NCBI GenBank assembly: GCA_025201845.1
Contig: MU603983.1
Location: forward strand, 1 to 64,000
Source of the DNA: Martensiomyces pterosporus
Lineage: Eukaryota > Kickxellomycota > Kickxellomycetes > Kickxellales > Kickxellaceae
Length of the DNA stretch: 64,000 nt
Direction of reading: 5' to 3'
The notes below the pieces were generated by a model. The model made no database searches and was not told where the DNA came from. It saw only the letters and a program-made list of their open reading frames with translations. Made by a program: the position numbers and the translations under genes. Positions 1 through 11,585 of the stretch are shown here, piece by piece (the first letter of the stretch is position 1; the number at the start of each line of letters is the position of its first letter).

Positions 1-117
1 GTGCGGCCAGCCCCCAAGGACGACGACGAGCAGCCGCTACTCAAGCGGCTACTCAAGGCCGCCGACATGAAGGCAGCAAAGCGCCAGCGCAAAGGCCATG
101 TGCATCCACAGCCTTAA
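1..117 (+). CDS. 3' end of an unidentified protein (partial, left edge)
   Basis: Frame 1 is open from the window edge to a TAA at 115-117 and encodes 38 residues: an acidic DDDE stretch, then a Lys/Arg-rich tail ending in KGHVHPQP. This is a plausible C-terminus. No family can be named from so little. An alternative exists: frame 2 is open from 71 to about 215 and is followed by a GTGGGT donor-like site near 212, so the gene could instead run through that frame by splicing (or after an indel) and end near 485. The next gene starts at 552 on the same strand. Confidence 0.35.
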   Translation: MRPAPKDDDEQPLLKRLLKAADMKAAKRQRKGHVHPQP

Positions 118-551
118 CAACGACTATCCGGAACGATTATCGTCGTTTCCAACCCGCGCCAACTGCTTCTACATGGGAAGCAGTGGGGTGCACAAGATGC
201 TGGACATTTCCAGGTGGGTGTGAATGTTAGGGAAATTCACTTGTTGTCTGCTCTGTCTGCAGCGAAACCAAAAGTACTAATCCGCTTGATTTTTTGGCCA
301 TTCAGTTCAACCTCACTTTGCATCACGGCGGTCGGCGCAAACAAACGCATCAACGCAAACCACTCGGCTCGCTCGCCGCAAACTGCACGCCCATCGCAAC
401 GCAAATCCACGGGACACATCCCGCAAACGTATCACACCACGTCGCGCAAACCCTCTCACAACACGGCGCCAAGTTGTTCACATAGCACAGTACCCTCTCA
501 CCAAGCACATTTCGACAAGAGCAGAAGGGCACGCTATACCTTGGACAGCCC
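118..551. other. gap upstream of the coiled-coil gene
   Basis: No convincing gene. The open frames here are short and give composition-driven proteins rich in His, Thr and Arg. The segment probably holds the 3' UTR of the left-edge gene and the promoter and 5' UTR of the gene at 552. No clear TATA box was seen. Confidence 0.4.
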
Positions 552-2296
552 ATGGGTAGAAATAAGCACTCGCGGCGGCAACGACACAACCACAGCCACA
601 GCCACAGCCATGGCCATCAAAAGTCGCAGGCGGCGGGAGGTGCAGAAGAACCGAACTTGTCTGTGGACGACGACTACATAGCCGCGCTATTAGAAGCTAG
701 CCGAGATCAAGACACGCCTGCTATTGATGTTGGGCAGCTCGCAGAAGCAGTCGGCAAAGAGATAAAGGAAATATTAGAAACCGAGTATCGCAAACGTAGG
801 TACCGAAGGAATGAGAATAGCAAAGCCAGCGTCTTGCTTTTCCTATACACTGAGCCTATATTAACACGTCTCTGTCTCACTCAACGGCATTAGCAGGCAC
901 AAAGACTGGCGGTGCAGTGGAAGGGACAGCAGACCTGGACGTCTCCACCAAAGACAACAATTCTCTGGAGATGGCCAAGTCGACCGATGCAAAACTCGTG
1001 CAGCTCCAGGAGAAATACGCATCGCTCGCATCCGGGCTGAAGGACGTATTGACTGCGCTGACCAGCACGTCAGCGACCCTGCGCGACCTAAAAGAGGAAA
1101 ACGACGAGCTGAGAACCAAGCTGAGAGAAAAGGAGGCCGAGCATGCAACTCTGCACAGGTTGGTCGCCGAACGAAACAGCGAGATCGCGATTGCACGTGG
1201 CCGTGTTGCACAGCTGGATGCCTGTCTGGCGACTAAGATCAAGTGGGCTGTAAACGCAGAATCGGAGGACGATGCGGGGCGGAAATCGCCGATTCGGCAG
1301 CCGCCAGAGGAGCGAGAGAGGTGTGGACCCGCTGATGCGGATCTGCGCGCTGCGCTTTGCGGGCTCTATCGGCAATACATGCTGCGTGAGGAGCATTTCG
1401 CATCTGTTGAGCGGGCATCATCGCTGGAGACCGAGTTTTGGCGTGCCAAATGTGCGCTGGCTGAGGAGCACGGGTCGAAGCAGCTGGGGCAAGTTTGCAA
1501 ACTGCAAAGAGAGACGGGTATGCAGCGCAATTGCATGCGCAAGTTGGAAGAGAGACTATCGAGCCACATCGACAGGGACACGGCTGCTGAGAGCAAGCTT
1601 AATCAGTGCAAGCTTTTAGTCAAGGAGCTGCGTTTGGCCACTCGCGAGGCCAAGGATAGCGAGTGCAGGAGGGCGGCCGCACTGGCTGGCAAAGTGGCTG
1701 CGCTGTCGCAGGAGAGGACTGGGCTGCTGGACCAGATGCGTGCGGCCGTAGTGAAGAACCGCAAGCTAGAAGATCTATGCCGAGCTCTGCAGACGCGCCG
1801 AAAGGAGCAGGAAAAGGAAAAGGAAGAAGAGCAGCAGCCAGCAGTGACACGGCCAAACGGCATTCATGCTGTGTCACCCAGAGGTGACAGCTTCATTCGC
1901 TGTTGCCACCACTGTTCTGGCAAGCACGACACAGCAGCAGCCGCAGGTGGGCCAGAGCCGATGCCGGCTATTCTAGTGCGCGACGGAGCACAGACACACC
2001 AAGTTATCGTCGGAGAGTCGCCGCGCGTGATTCGGGTCCCTCGTCGCCGTCCATCGGCTCGAGCATCGATTGATAGCTCCTTGTCGCCGCCACCGTCTAC
2101 GCTGCGAATCGCCCGCTGTGCCAGCCTGGCAAACTCGCCAGTGACTGGCAGCCGCGGCAGTGACGACTGTGGAAATCAAGCGAGCTTGGGCGAGTTCGGC
2201 CCCATGTCGGACCAAACTCCCCCGCCTTGTTCTGATTTCACATTCTCGTCGCCACCAGTTCAGCCTGGGCTTGGCATGACCTTTTCACACGAATAA
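552..2296 (+). CDS. coiled-coil protein of unknown function, two exons
   Basis: Exon 1 is 552-795, starting at an ATG and encoding MGRNKHSRRQRHNHSHSH. Exon 2 is 897-2296. The 101-nt intron has a GTAGGT donor at 796 and a GCAG acceptor ending at 896. Splicing joins an Arg codon (C|GC), giving a 547-residue protein; without it both reading frames are broken. The N-terminus is basic and His-rich. It is followed by an acidic segment (SVDDDYIAALLEA) and a long heptad-rich helical region (roughly residues 110-330, including LKEENDELRTKLREKEAE). The tail is disordered and rich in Ser, Pro and Arg. No enzyme motif is visible. A structural or scaffold role would fit a coiled coil, but that is inference and no orthologue is recognised. 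The TAA stop lies inside an AATAAA. Confidence 0.7.
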
Positions 2297-2297
2297 A
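2292..2297 (+). terminator. AATAAA overlapping the stop codon
   Basis: AATAAA occupies 2292-2297 and contains the TAA stop (2294-2296) of the coiled-coil gene. If it is the polyadenylation signal, the 3' UTR would be very short. The motif alone does not prove use. Confidence 0.3.
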
Positions 2298-3769
2298 GCA
2301 GGCAAGCCAGCCAGCTTTGGCGCAGACACCTTGTTGCTCAAAGGGTGCGTTTTGTTTGGAGACAAAGTGGTTTCTTGGGTGTTCTTGGCGCATTTATTGC
2401 TGAAATAGTGCGAATAGACGGGGTTGGCTTGCACTGAGAATGAGCAAAATGCCCAGAAAAGGGATGCACATCTCTGCGTTGCCGCTCCAGCACAGCCTGG
2501 TGTGAACTCATGCATGCTTGACGCAAAGAGAAAGTCGGCTTTTCTTGGCTGCAACACAACCTCCGACAGAGGGGATTTGGAAGGAAAATTGCTGAATCTT
2601 CGTGTATTTTTCTCTGTTTATGTCGCTGGTGCTGCATACTGTGCATTCATCGGCTTTTCTTGGCTGCAACACAACCTCCGACAGAGGGGATTTGGAAGGA
2701 AAATTGCTGAATCTTCGTGTATTTTTCTCTGTTTATGTCGCTGGTGCTGCATACTGTGCATTCAACTGCAATCGTGCCAGCGCTGTACATGCACAAGTGT
2801 GATTTGAGTTCCTTGGCAGGTTTACCGTGCCAGCGCTCGATAATCAAATCACCGCACTTGTTAGCATAGGGCAGCAGCCTTCCAAACAAGGGCAGCCACG
2901 AGCAGGAGATATGCATGCGTGCATTTGCAGTTCCAGAAGTGCTTACGCCAAGCAGCAAACAGAAAGTGCAGTGCGGGTGTGTATCTGCATGTCCGAGAGT
3001 TTCCCGGGTGTGGAGCACAATGAGCGCCGGCGCACATATCACACGGGAGCCCCGGCTTTGTTCTTGAAGCTGTGATCAGCTCCCCATTGTGGCTTCTGCC
3101 AAAGCGTAGGGCTGCTTTCTATTTGGGCACCAGGGGACCTGCCTGGTCACTCCCCTCACCGCAACCAAAAACAAAACACAAACCGTTTCCAAGCTGTTTT
3201 CCGCCCAGCCCCTGCCGCAAAAGAGCCTTCTGTTCACGTTCATCTCCTTGGCAATGAAGCCGACAAAAACCCGGTCCCACATAAGCACACTGAGGAGCGA
3301 AAACGCTGGATGTTGGGGAGCATCGCAGGATTTGCCCGGGTCCTGTTTTAGTGCTGCACGAATCCATACTTGGGGGCTTAATTTCTAACACGCTAGCCTC
3401 CTCATTCCCAGCGAGGCGTTTTCTTTTGCTGCCAGGTCACCGCCGTCGCATTGGACGATCGCCAAGAATCAAATGTGCCCCTGACTGTGTGCTGCCACAC
3501 GCAACCACTGCTAGTGTATTTGTAATTGCAGCTGGCATTATGCAGAGGGGCTGCGTAATACGAGGCATGCAGCCTTCGGGTTTTGACAAGCACAGGAAAG
3601 AGAGGATTATGCGAGAATAGTACAATTTACAAAAAAAGAAACACAAAGAGGTGGGAGGGTAATAAAATAACAATCCAGCCCCAAGCCCAAATATGACCAA
3701 GCTTGGCGAGGAGAGGAGATGGCGAAAAACGAAGAAAAGACTGCGCCAACGTGTAGTGTGTAATGTAAT
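2297..3769. other. intergenic region, no gene seen
   Basis: Apart from the 115-bp duplication, nothing resembles a gene. The short word CGTGCCAGCGCT occurs twice, near 2773 and 2825. The open frames are short and have unlikely composition. The segment separates two convergent genes. Confidence 0.5.
2535..2764. repeat. perfect tandem duplication, 2 x 115 bp
   Basis: The units 2535-2649 and 2650-2764 are identical over all 115 bases on reading. Each starts TCGGCTTTTCTTGGC and ends TGTGCATTCA. The duplication sits between the coiled-coil gene and the convergent Zn2Cys6 gene. 115 is not a multiple of three and no gene spans it. Confidence 0.95.
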
Positions 3770-5278
3770 CTATACGAACCACTCGGAGAAGGCACTAGGA
3801 TTTTGAGGCAGCACAGAGTCAATCCCCGTGGAGGCTCTAGGGACCATCAGTGCCATAGCCGGATAGCTCTGGGTGACAGCCGCGGGCTGAGCCAACAGAG
3901 CCTGCTGTGGGAACAGACCATTGCCAGCAGCCGAAGATGGCAGCGACGGAGCGATTGCCTGGTGCGAGGGCACACACAGCGGGTAGGGGGCCGAGTACGG
4001 CGACGGCGTGCACTCCGTCAGCGACGGCGTACTCGACGTCCCCGAGCTCAAAGAGGCCGATCCCAGGGGAGGCGTATAGATTAGCGGTGCAACCATATGC
4101 TCAGGCGGCGACGACGCTACCAGAAGGTCAGCGCTGGGCGTGCAAGACGCAGCTGCCAAGCCAACTGCCAAGCCCAGCATCTCGCTTGTTGCCACAGAGC
4201 TATCTGCGGCTGTTGTCGCTGCAGCCATCAAAGCCGCCGCGGCTGCTGCCGTCTGTTGGGCGCTTATTTGGCTGGCAAGGAGCTGGGTGTAGTCGCTGAC
4301 AAATGCTGATGATGGTGGCGACCCGTTGTTGGAAGATGCAGCTGCAACAGCTGCTGCGGCAGCGGCTGCAGCTGCAATGTTGTGCTGGTACTGGAGTTGC
4401 TGTTGCTGCAGCGAGTGCTGGTGGCTAGTGGCGCGAGCAGCAGAAACACGAGACGTAGGAGCGGGAGCGACGGATGTAGGCTGAGACCCAAGCACCACAC
4501 CGGCTGGATTTGTGAACGAGAACTCTGGGTTCATCGGCAGCTCAGGAGACGAGAGGTGCGAGGCTGCCGAAGCATCGTCAACAGAGCCAGTTGACATGTA
4601 CGCCAAGCCATCAGTAACAAAGCCCACCAAATCAACAGAGGGCATGCCGCCAATCACCTGCTGCTGCTGCTGTGCACCTAGCGCTGCGGCCACACCACCG
4701 CTGTTTGCCAGCGGGTTAGCCAACTGCCTGTCTTGCTGCTGCTGTGGTTTATCGCCTTCGCTTGCAGATCTTGGCGACACTGGGTTTCTGGCAGAGTTCA
4801 ATATCAGATCGGCCGGCGCCAAGGAGGTCACAGGCAGCGAAAGCGAGCTTTGGTGAAGAGCACTACTGCCACTGACCTGCATCTTCTTCAGTGCAGGGAC
4901 AACAGACATTGCGCGTGGCCGTGCACCCGAGCTGGCCTCGCTGCGGCTCTTGCTGACTCCGTGGCGATGCGCAGAGCCACCGTCCGGAACCGACGCCTGT
5001 TTACGAGCAGCCGTCCCAGCCGCCGCCCCCAGGCCACCTGCGCCGCTGCGGGGCTTGAAGTAGCGGGCTGTCGGTCTATATACGCATGTCTCGTTCTGAG
5101 CCTTGCATCGTGTGCACGCAGGCTTGTGTCCGCTGCATTTGCGCTTCTTGCGGCGGCAGTTTTCGCAGGATCTCAGGAGCGGGATGTCGGTTGGGAAGGT
5201 GCCATCAGCTGCAGTAACCTCAGCTGCTAGTCTGCTTGCGCTGTCCGCTGCTGCGTCTGTGATATTTGTACTTGTCAT
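3770..5278 (-). CDS. Zn2Cys6 (Gal4-type) transcription factor
   Basis: A 502-residue protein from an ATG at 5278. A fungal binuclear zinc cluster lies near residues 38-65, with six cysteines in the order CENCRRKKRKC, then ACTRCKAQNETC. It is followed by a basic linker (ARYFKPRSGAG). In this family the cluster binds two zinc ions and contacts CGG half-sites. The rest is low-complexity Ser/Ala/Gln sequence with several Ala runs and Gln runs, ending SAFSEWFV. The usual fungal-specific middle homology domain is not apparent, so this is a short, mostly disordered regulator. Its targets cannot be inferred. About 3 kb of DNA without a recognisable gene lies upstream. Confidence 0.88.
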   Translation of the reverse strand: MTSTNITDAAADSASRLAAEVTAADGTFPTDIPLLRSCENCRRKKRKCSGHKPACTRCKAQNETCVYRPTARYFKPRSGAGGLGAAAGTAARKQASVPDGGSAHRHGVSKSRSEASSGARPRAMSVVPALKKMQVSGSSALHQSSLSLPVTSLAPADLILNSARNPVSPRSASEGDKPQQQQDRQLANPLANSGGVAAALGAQQQQQVIGGMPSVDLVGFVTDGLAYMSTGSVDDASAASHLSSPELPMNPEFSFTNPAGVVLGSQPTSVAPAPTSRVSAARATSHQHSLQQQQLQYQHNIAAAAAAAAAVAAASSNNGSPPSSAFVSDYTQLLASQISAQQTAAAAAALMAAATTAADSSVATSEMLGLAVGLAAASCTPSADLLVASSPPEHMVAPLIYTPPLGSASLSSGTSSTPSLTECTPSPYSAPYPLCVPSHQAIAPSLPSSAAGNGLFPQQALLAQPAAVTQSYPAMALMVPRASTGIDSVLPQNPSAFSEWFV

Positions 5279-8200
5279 GCTTGGCGACTGCTGTGTGTGT
5301 GTGGTAGGCTGGGTGATGCGGGCTAATAGAGGCTACTTGACTAGGAGATGAAGCGTGGGGGGAGAGAATAAAAGCCCTTTTGGATGCCAAGAGCGCTGAG
5401 AGGAGTGTTCAGAGCGTGGGTGGGTGGGTACTCCCTGTTGATTTTTTTTCTCCAAGTGCTGCTGCTCCACAAAAGAAGAGTGAATAGAACGAGTCAAGGG
5501 AACAACAAGGGAGGCTGGCTGGCTGCTCCTTTATATAAATAGAAGTAGGAGAGGGGCACGAAAGAGTGCGAGGGAAGGGAGGGATAAGAGGAGGGGTCAC
5601 GCCCTTCTTTTTGATGTAGGGCTTGCTCTTGTGTGAGTTTGATGGTTCAAGACAACAAAGGCCAAGAGAAGCGATGAAAGGGTGTGTGAGATATAATGGA
5701 AAGCAATGCGCTCTGTGAGAAGAAACGGTGCTTTATAAGGGAGCGACGGCAGCTATGAATCGGTGAGGGTGGTTGGAGGGGGTCCAGGAGAAAAATATCT
5801 GGCAGATTTAAAGCGAAGGAGTCATAGAAAAATCCTCCGTGTCTGCTTGCTTCTAAAACCTGTAATACTGCCCAGGCGAGAGCTCGTTGGATGGAGGGAA
5901 CAGAAATGGCTGATTAATGTAACAGTATCCAATATGTTAGGAATTAGTAAGCGAGTCGGGCTGGCAAAATCCACCCCTTGTGTGATTTTTATGCCCCGTC
6001 TTCTTTGAGCTGAGGAAAAGTGAGCCTGGATGAGGAGAGGGTGTAGGAACTGGATACTAGCTTGAGGGCGATGGAGAGAGGAAGCCAGAGCGCTGCTTAT
6101 ATATGGAGGTGCCCAGCGACGATGGTGCTTTGTATCTCAATTAATAAGAGAAAAAACTGGGAGGACTGAACATGGCAAAACACCCGGGTCTGTCGCCGGC
6201 CCCTTTTTATTTGTAAGGTTTTGCTAAGCGCGCGTAATAGCGTGCAAGCTTAGAAAATATGATCTCTCATGCGAGAGGGGGAGGGGTGGTTGATTTCTGT
6301 TGGGAGGGCGGGTGTGCCGCCCGGACTCTATTTTTTATACTCATTACGCCTCTACTGAGAGTATGGAAAAACCTCGGGTGTTGTGACAGCAACTCCGAAG
6401 GCCGTATCCCTTTTCAAACTCTTGGAATTGCAATAATATAATGACCCGGCTTCTCCCTGGCCGCATTTTCCATTTGCCGGGTCGCTCAAGCAGCCTGTGT
6501 CTGTACGAGCCACACCACCAACAACCCCTCACCAGTTAGTGCATCGGTTCCGAGCTCTTGAATTCCTTGTTTCAAGGCATTGTTCTGGCTCACTCCAAGA
6601 AGCACAAGGCACACGCAAAGGTCGCCATGCTGCTGCCCTTGATACCTCCTGCAGGACCAAGAAAGAACACCAGTGTTAACGGGTCTTGGCTCTCCCTCTT
6701 TTGCTTGTTTAGAGTATAATTTTCATTTCTTGGGCAGGGTGCAATAGTAAGTGCGCATCTCTTGGCCTTCATTTTTCTGCCTGCACTCGCCAGAAAATCA
6801 GCGGTGACTCGTTGATGCCTTTGTGGGTGACAAAGAAGCCGTATATTTCTGGCTTGCATTTTGTAAAAGAAAAATCACTGCAGAGGGGCTGTCACCACAA
6901 CGAGCAGCAGCGCTTGTGCGATTCCCTTGTTTACAGGACACAGCACGCCCATAGGAGCAACAGCAAGAGCCTTTTCAGTGCACCGTCTAGCCATGGCAGC
7001 ATTCTCCTGGAGCAAGATGACGCCTTGCGGTGCACCGGCGAGGAGCGACGCATGACTGCATATTAGCTCGCTGCCCTCCTGGTCTCGACAGAAAGTCCGA
7101 GTGCACAGTCGCAATGTTGGCTGGAGCAGTCAAGCGACTGGTAGCGAAAGACAATATCCTCGCCACTGTTGCCTGCCGGCTCGATTTACCAATAGCTAAA
7201 ACACAGTGCGTTAGCGCGTGTTCGTGCATTGCGCTTGGGCACGGTAGAAGAAAGCTGGCCTTGGTTCATGCTGCTGAGCAGCCGACTAATTCCAAAGTCT
7301 ACACATTGCTAACTTGAAATGGCATCGACAAACAAACACTCCCACTAGCAGCAAGTTGTCTGCATTGGTGCTTCAGTATCTTTTATGCCTTTTTAGTCTA
7401 TTCTGATGCGAAGCTCTCTCAATAAGAGCACTTTCTACATCATTTCTGCTAAAAGTGCACACAACCACCAGCCTGGCGAATCCACCATACGCTATCTGTA
7501 CACCCAACTCCATCCACGCCTTGTTTGTTCATCAGCAACGCACACGCTAATTGCTGCTTGGTGGGTTGCTTAGCACAGTGTTCCCAAAGCACCACAACAA
7601 CAACCGCGCTTCTGCTAACCCGGACCACCGGGGCAACCGCCCGCAGCGTGTGTTTGCTCTTTATTAGCAACACTGCCCTTGAGCCACTGGGAATGGATTG
7701 CGTGAGTGAACACAGAGAATGATGAATGGACATCAATTTTCGTGTGCACTCTTTTGTTCTTGAGGGATGTGGATTTGTACGGCGAAACCATCTTCCTTCG
7801 CACACATACACTGCTCTCCGGGGCTATGCCTAGTGTTTTTCACCTGTTGGGCAAACTCTGCTAGTCACCCGCCTGGCTATGTAGCGCAAGTGCGCTGATG
7901 ATGGATGAATAAGGAACCGAAATCCGCATTTGGCCATTTCCGCGGTCCATGTACGGCAGGACTTGGTCACAGATATTTATGTGCAATATTCCCAAATGGT
8001 GTTCCTGTAGCTGTGAGTATGCTTGCTTGCATATTTTCTTCCACGGAAACTAATTCAGCTGTGGATTGATTCGCCATCCAATGGAGGCCCCCAGTGACGA
8101 TGCGTATAGAGACCGGCAACAAAGCCGCTCATTCTACTCTGCTGGCTGCATCGCCGACTCGGCTCGCTGGCGAACCGCCACAAACTGCACACTAAAAATT

Positions 8201-8328
8201 GTGCTAGTCAATTTCCTACACGGCTTTTTCTCTTCAATTTCACTCCGCTCGCAGACCATTTGCTTGCTCTTTTTTTTGCCCAGATATTTGTTTACCATTT
8301 TGTTCCCATCGGGAGAAAGGCTCGCCAA
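5279..8328. other. 3-kb gap between divergent genes
   Basis: This separates the minus-strand Zn2Cys6 gene from plus-strand ELP2. I see no gene. The first kilobase is purine-rich on the plus strand, with AT-rich words such as TTTATATAAATAG near 5530. That could be a TATA element or part of a long 5' UTR of the transcription factor. Around 6.5-8.0 kb only short, unrecognised frames occur. A spliced small gene or a non-coding RNA cannot be excluded by eye. Confidence 0.45.
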
Positions 8329-11292
8329 ATGGATGCCACAAAGACAGAGCTAATAGCCTGTGCTTGCAATCGCACGGCCCACGCGTTGGACTGGCTGCAT
8401 GACTCTCTCATTGCCTTTGGTGCCGGAAACTTTGTCGCGCTCTACAATCCATCGGACCCCCACAGCAAGGGCACATATGCCACTCTCCAAGGCCACACAG
8501 ACCGCGTAAATGTTGTGAGGTTTGCTCGTGATATTAGTGGCAACCCAGTCGATGTCTTCGTCTCTGGATCTGCTGATTGCACCGCTCGTGTGTGGGCCCG
8601 CAACGGGTCTGGAGACGGGTATGAACAGTGGGAATGCGTTGCTGTGCTTGAGGGCCACAAAAACCCAATTATTGCGCTGGCGGCGACCGAACTTGGCACT
8701 GGTCATATTATTGTGGTCACGGCATCCACTGATGGTACACTCCGTGTGTTTGAGTATCAGAGAGGCAGCAAGGGTGGAGCAGAGCTCGTTCAGGTCGTTG
8801 ATGTCGGTGCGAGGAACGCCCTGGATGTCGCACTCGCTGCACTGCCTGTTGCTGGTGCTGACGATTCAAACACGGCATACACAATGCTGCTGGCCACAGG
8901 AAACACCGACAACTGCATTCACCTGTATGTGCGCGGATCGGCACCGCAGTCTCAGTTTAGCAAGTCGATCAGGCTGACTGGACACGAGGACTGGGTGAAC
9001 TCCCTCGCGTTTTTGAATTTCCATCCGCAGTCGGAAGAAGTGGTATCGAAAAACTCGACTATTGCGCACTGGCAAAAAGGCGATGTGATTCTGGCTTCGG
9101 GGTCGGAGGACAAGTACATTCGCCTTTGGCGCATCAGCCTCGCTGGCTCATCACCGGCAACTGCTCAGAGCGATAGCGCGAGTGGCAATAAGGGGGGTTC
9201 CATGGCGCTGGATAAAGAAGCTGCACAGGCGATGCTTGATGCATTTTCAAATTCGCTCGGTTCTGGAGCCAGCATCAGCGACATCACATCTAGTGTGATT
9301 GGCAGCAGCTCGCTGAAGGGTGGAATGTCAGGCAACTCGTCGCAGCTCAGCACCCGTGCACACGTCGTCTCAGTTAATGTTGGATCAAAGAAGTACGCAT
9401 ATGCCGTGTCGCTTGATTCGGTGCTTGTGGGCCATGATGGATGGGTGCACTCGGTTGCGTGGAACCAGTCGCGTGCTGGTGTCCCCGTTCTTGTGTCGGC
9501 ATCCTCAGACAGCTCCGTCATCGTCTGGGCGCCCGATGCCGATGCTGGCGTTTGGTCGTCGGTGGCAAGACTCGGTGAGGTGGGTGGCGCCATTTTGGGG
9601 TTCTTGGGGGCAGTGATGGACCCTGCTGGTGATGCGATCTTTGCCCATGGGTACCATGGATCCTTCCATATGTGGAACTACCGCCCTGAATCAGGCAGCG
9701 CGAGTGGGGAGGACGCTGCTATTGGGCCCGCTTACTCGAATGGGTACTGGGAGCCTCAGGTTTCCCTTTCGGGCCACTTTGGATCAGTGCAGGATGTTGC
9801 CTGGGACCCACAAGGGAGCTACCTACTGTCGCTCTCGACGGACCAGACGGCGCGCCTGTATGCTCCATGGACCTCGATCGCGCATGACAATAGCACTGCC
9901 AAGAAAGGGTGGCACGAGATCGCTCGACCGCAGATTCATGGCTACGATATGAGGTGTGCAGCGTTTGTTACGCCGTTCCAGTACGTTTCTGGTGCCGACG
10001 AAAAAGTTGTGCGCGTGTTCCAGGCAACTCAGCAGTTTGTGTCGTCTTGGAGATCGCTGACACACAGCCAGCTGCCTGTTGCGGAGAGCGAGGCCAAGTT
10101 GGCAGTCGGGGCATCGTTGCCTGTTTTGGGGCTTTCCAACAAGGCTGTGGAGGAGGAGCAAGTGCGTGTGGCTCGTGAGGCAAGTGAGGCAAGCGGCGGT
10201 GCTGGCCAAGCCTCGAATGACAACTATGAGATTCGCCAGACGCACACCGAGGTGCAGGCCACCGCAAGTATTCTCGCAAAGGATGGTGGCGGCAGTGTCA
10301 CCAGCCCGCCCCTTGAGGAGCATCTTTTGAGACACACATTGTGGCCCGAGGTCGATAAGCTCTACGGCCACCCATACGAGATATTCTCGGTCGCTGCGTC
10401 ACACTCAGGTGACTGGATCGCCACCTCTTGCAAGGCAGCGTCAGAGAAGCATGCAAACATCCGGCTTTATTCAACTCGCACCTGGCAGCCGCCTGTGGTG
10501 GTCAGCAGCCCCACTGCAACAAGCGATGCTGGGAGTGAGCCTGCAACAAGGTCTGCGGCGCCGTTGTCGGCGCATGCGCTGACGATTACGCGTTTGCGAT
10601 TCAGCCCCCCAACAGCGGCAGGTGATGATACACCAACGACTACGGCCACACAGGACGCTGACAAATACCTTCTCAGCGTCAGCAGGGATCGCTCTTGGGC
10701 CGTGTTTACGCGGGTACAGAAATCAACATTGGGTGGCGACGGCGGAGCTGTGGTTTACGAGGAGCCTACAGGCCCATACCGCCTGGCTCACCGCCAGATG
10801 AAGGCACATGCGCGAATCATTTGGGATGCAGCTTGGGCCCCAGACGCTCGGTTCTTTGCCACTGCATCGAGAGACAAGTCGGTAAAGCTGTGGCCAACCC
10901 CCGCTAATCAAGCGCAGGACAGTGGGTATAGGGCCAAGCCGCTGACGCTGTCGTTCCCAGAGGCGGTCACGGCTGTGGACTTTATTCCGGCTGTGATCAA
11001 GGGCGGCAACAGCGAGCGCCTGCAGTACGTGCTGGCTGCTGGCCTAGAAAACGGCAGGCTCTTTGTCCTTGTCTCTGGCGGCTGTGGCCCCGGCGAGACC
11101 ATTCCGCTGACGTGGAGGCCCTTTGAGCTGCCTCGCTCTGATGCGCATATCGCTATGGTGCATCGACTGGCGTGGCGACCGCAGCCAGAGCTGGGTGCAG
11201 TGACGGAGGAGCAGTCGTGGCAGCTTGCCAGTGGCTCCGACGACCAGTCCGTGCGCGTCACCAGAATTGACCTTGCAAGGCTGCAATCCTAG
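8329..11292 (+). CDS. ELP2: Elongator complex protein 2 (WD40)
   Basis: A 987-residue protein from the ATG at 8329 (MDATKTELIACACNRTAHAL); the frame is open further upstream but only with non-ATG codons. Known Elp2 proteins form two seven-bladed WD40 propellers that scaffold Elongator, the complex that starts cm5/mcm5 modification of tRNA wobble uridine. Visible repeats include LTGHEDWVNSLAF, SGSEDKYIRLWRI, LSLSTDQTARLYAPW and ATASRDKSVKLW. The phrase LWPEVDKLYGHPYEIFSVA is typical of Elp2. It is longer than yeast Elp2 (about 790 residues), owing to low-complexity loops after roughly residues 270 and 620. No intron is evident. Confidence 0.93.
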   Translation: MDATKTELIACACNRTAHALDWLHDSLIAFGAGNFVALYNPSDPHSKGTYATLQGHTDRVNVVRFARDISGNPVDVFVSGSADCTARVWARNGSGDGYEQWECVAVLEGHKNPIIALAATELGTGHIIVVTASTDGTLRVFEYQRGSKGGAELVQVVDVGARNALDVALAALPVAGADDSNTAYTMLLATGNTDNCIHLYVRGSAPQSQFSKSIRLTGHEDWVNSLAFLNFHPQSEEVVSKNSTIAHWQKGDVILASGSEDKYIRLWRISLAGSSPATAQSDSASGNKGGSMALDKEAAQAMLDAFSNSLGSGASISDITSSVIGSSSLKGGMSGNSSQLSTRAHVVSVNVGSKKYAYAVSLDSVLVGHDGWVHSVAWNQSRAGVPVLVSASSDSSVIVWAPDADAGVWSSVARLGEVGGAILGFLGAVMDPAGDAIFAHGYHGSFHMWNYRPESGSASGEDAAIGPAYSNGYWEPQVSLSGHFGSVQDVAWDPQGSYLLSLSTDQTARLYAPWTSIAHDNSTAKKGWHEIARPQIHGYDMRCAAFVTPFQYVSGADEKVVRVFQATQQFVSSWRSLTHSQLPVAESEAKLAVGASLPVLGLSNKAVEEEQVRVAREASEASGGAGQASNDNYEIRQTHTEVQATASILAKDGGGSVTSPPLEEHLLRHTLWPEVDKLYGHPYEIFSVAASHSGDWIATSCKAASEKHANIRLYSTRTWQPPVVVSSPTATSDAGSEPATRSAAPLSAHALTITRLRFSPPTAAGDDTPTTTATQDADKYLLSVSRDRSWAVFTRVQKSTLGGDGGAVVYEEPTGPYRLAHRQMKAHARIIWDAAWAPDARFFATASRDKSVKLWPTPANQAQDSGYRAKPLTLSFPEAVTAVDFIPAVIKGGNSERLQYVLAAGLENGRLFVLVSGGCGPGETIPLTWRPFELPRSDAHIAMVHRLAWRPQPELGAVTEEQSWQLASGSDDQSVRVTRIDLARLQS

Positions 11293-11585
11293 AAATCATT
11301 TTCGTTTCCCAAAATGCTCCAGCAAATTCACGAATCCTTTGCAGCCCTTGTTTCCTTCGCAGCTCTCGAATTACGAATTGCACGTTACACGATATTCTTT
11401 GCCTCTCCTCTTCCTGTTTATATGTTAGTCAGCAGCTGGCGACCACGCCTGCAGCACCGCTTTCCCTTTTAACGCAGTTTTCTCTCCTAATTCCCTCGCT
11501 GTTCTGAGAATCTTGAGCAGCTTTTATTTTCCACAGTCTGAACGCCCACAGAGCACGAACATAGCCAGGCGAAAGCGGAGTGTAA

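Noticed and set aside
214..681. 155-codon plus-strand frame
   Set aside because: Overlaps exon 1 of the coiled-coil gene in another frame and has a random Thr/Ser/Arg-rich composition.
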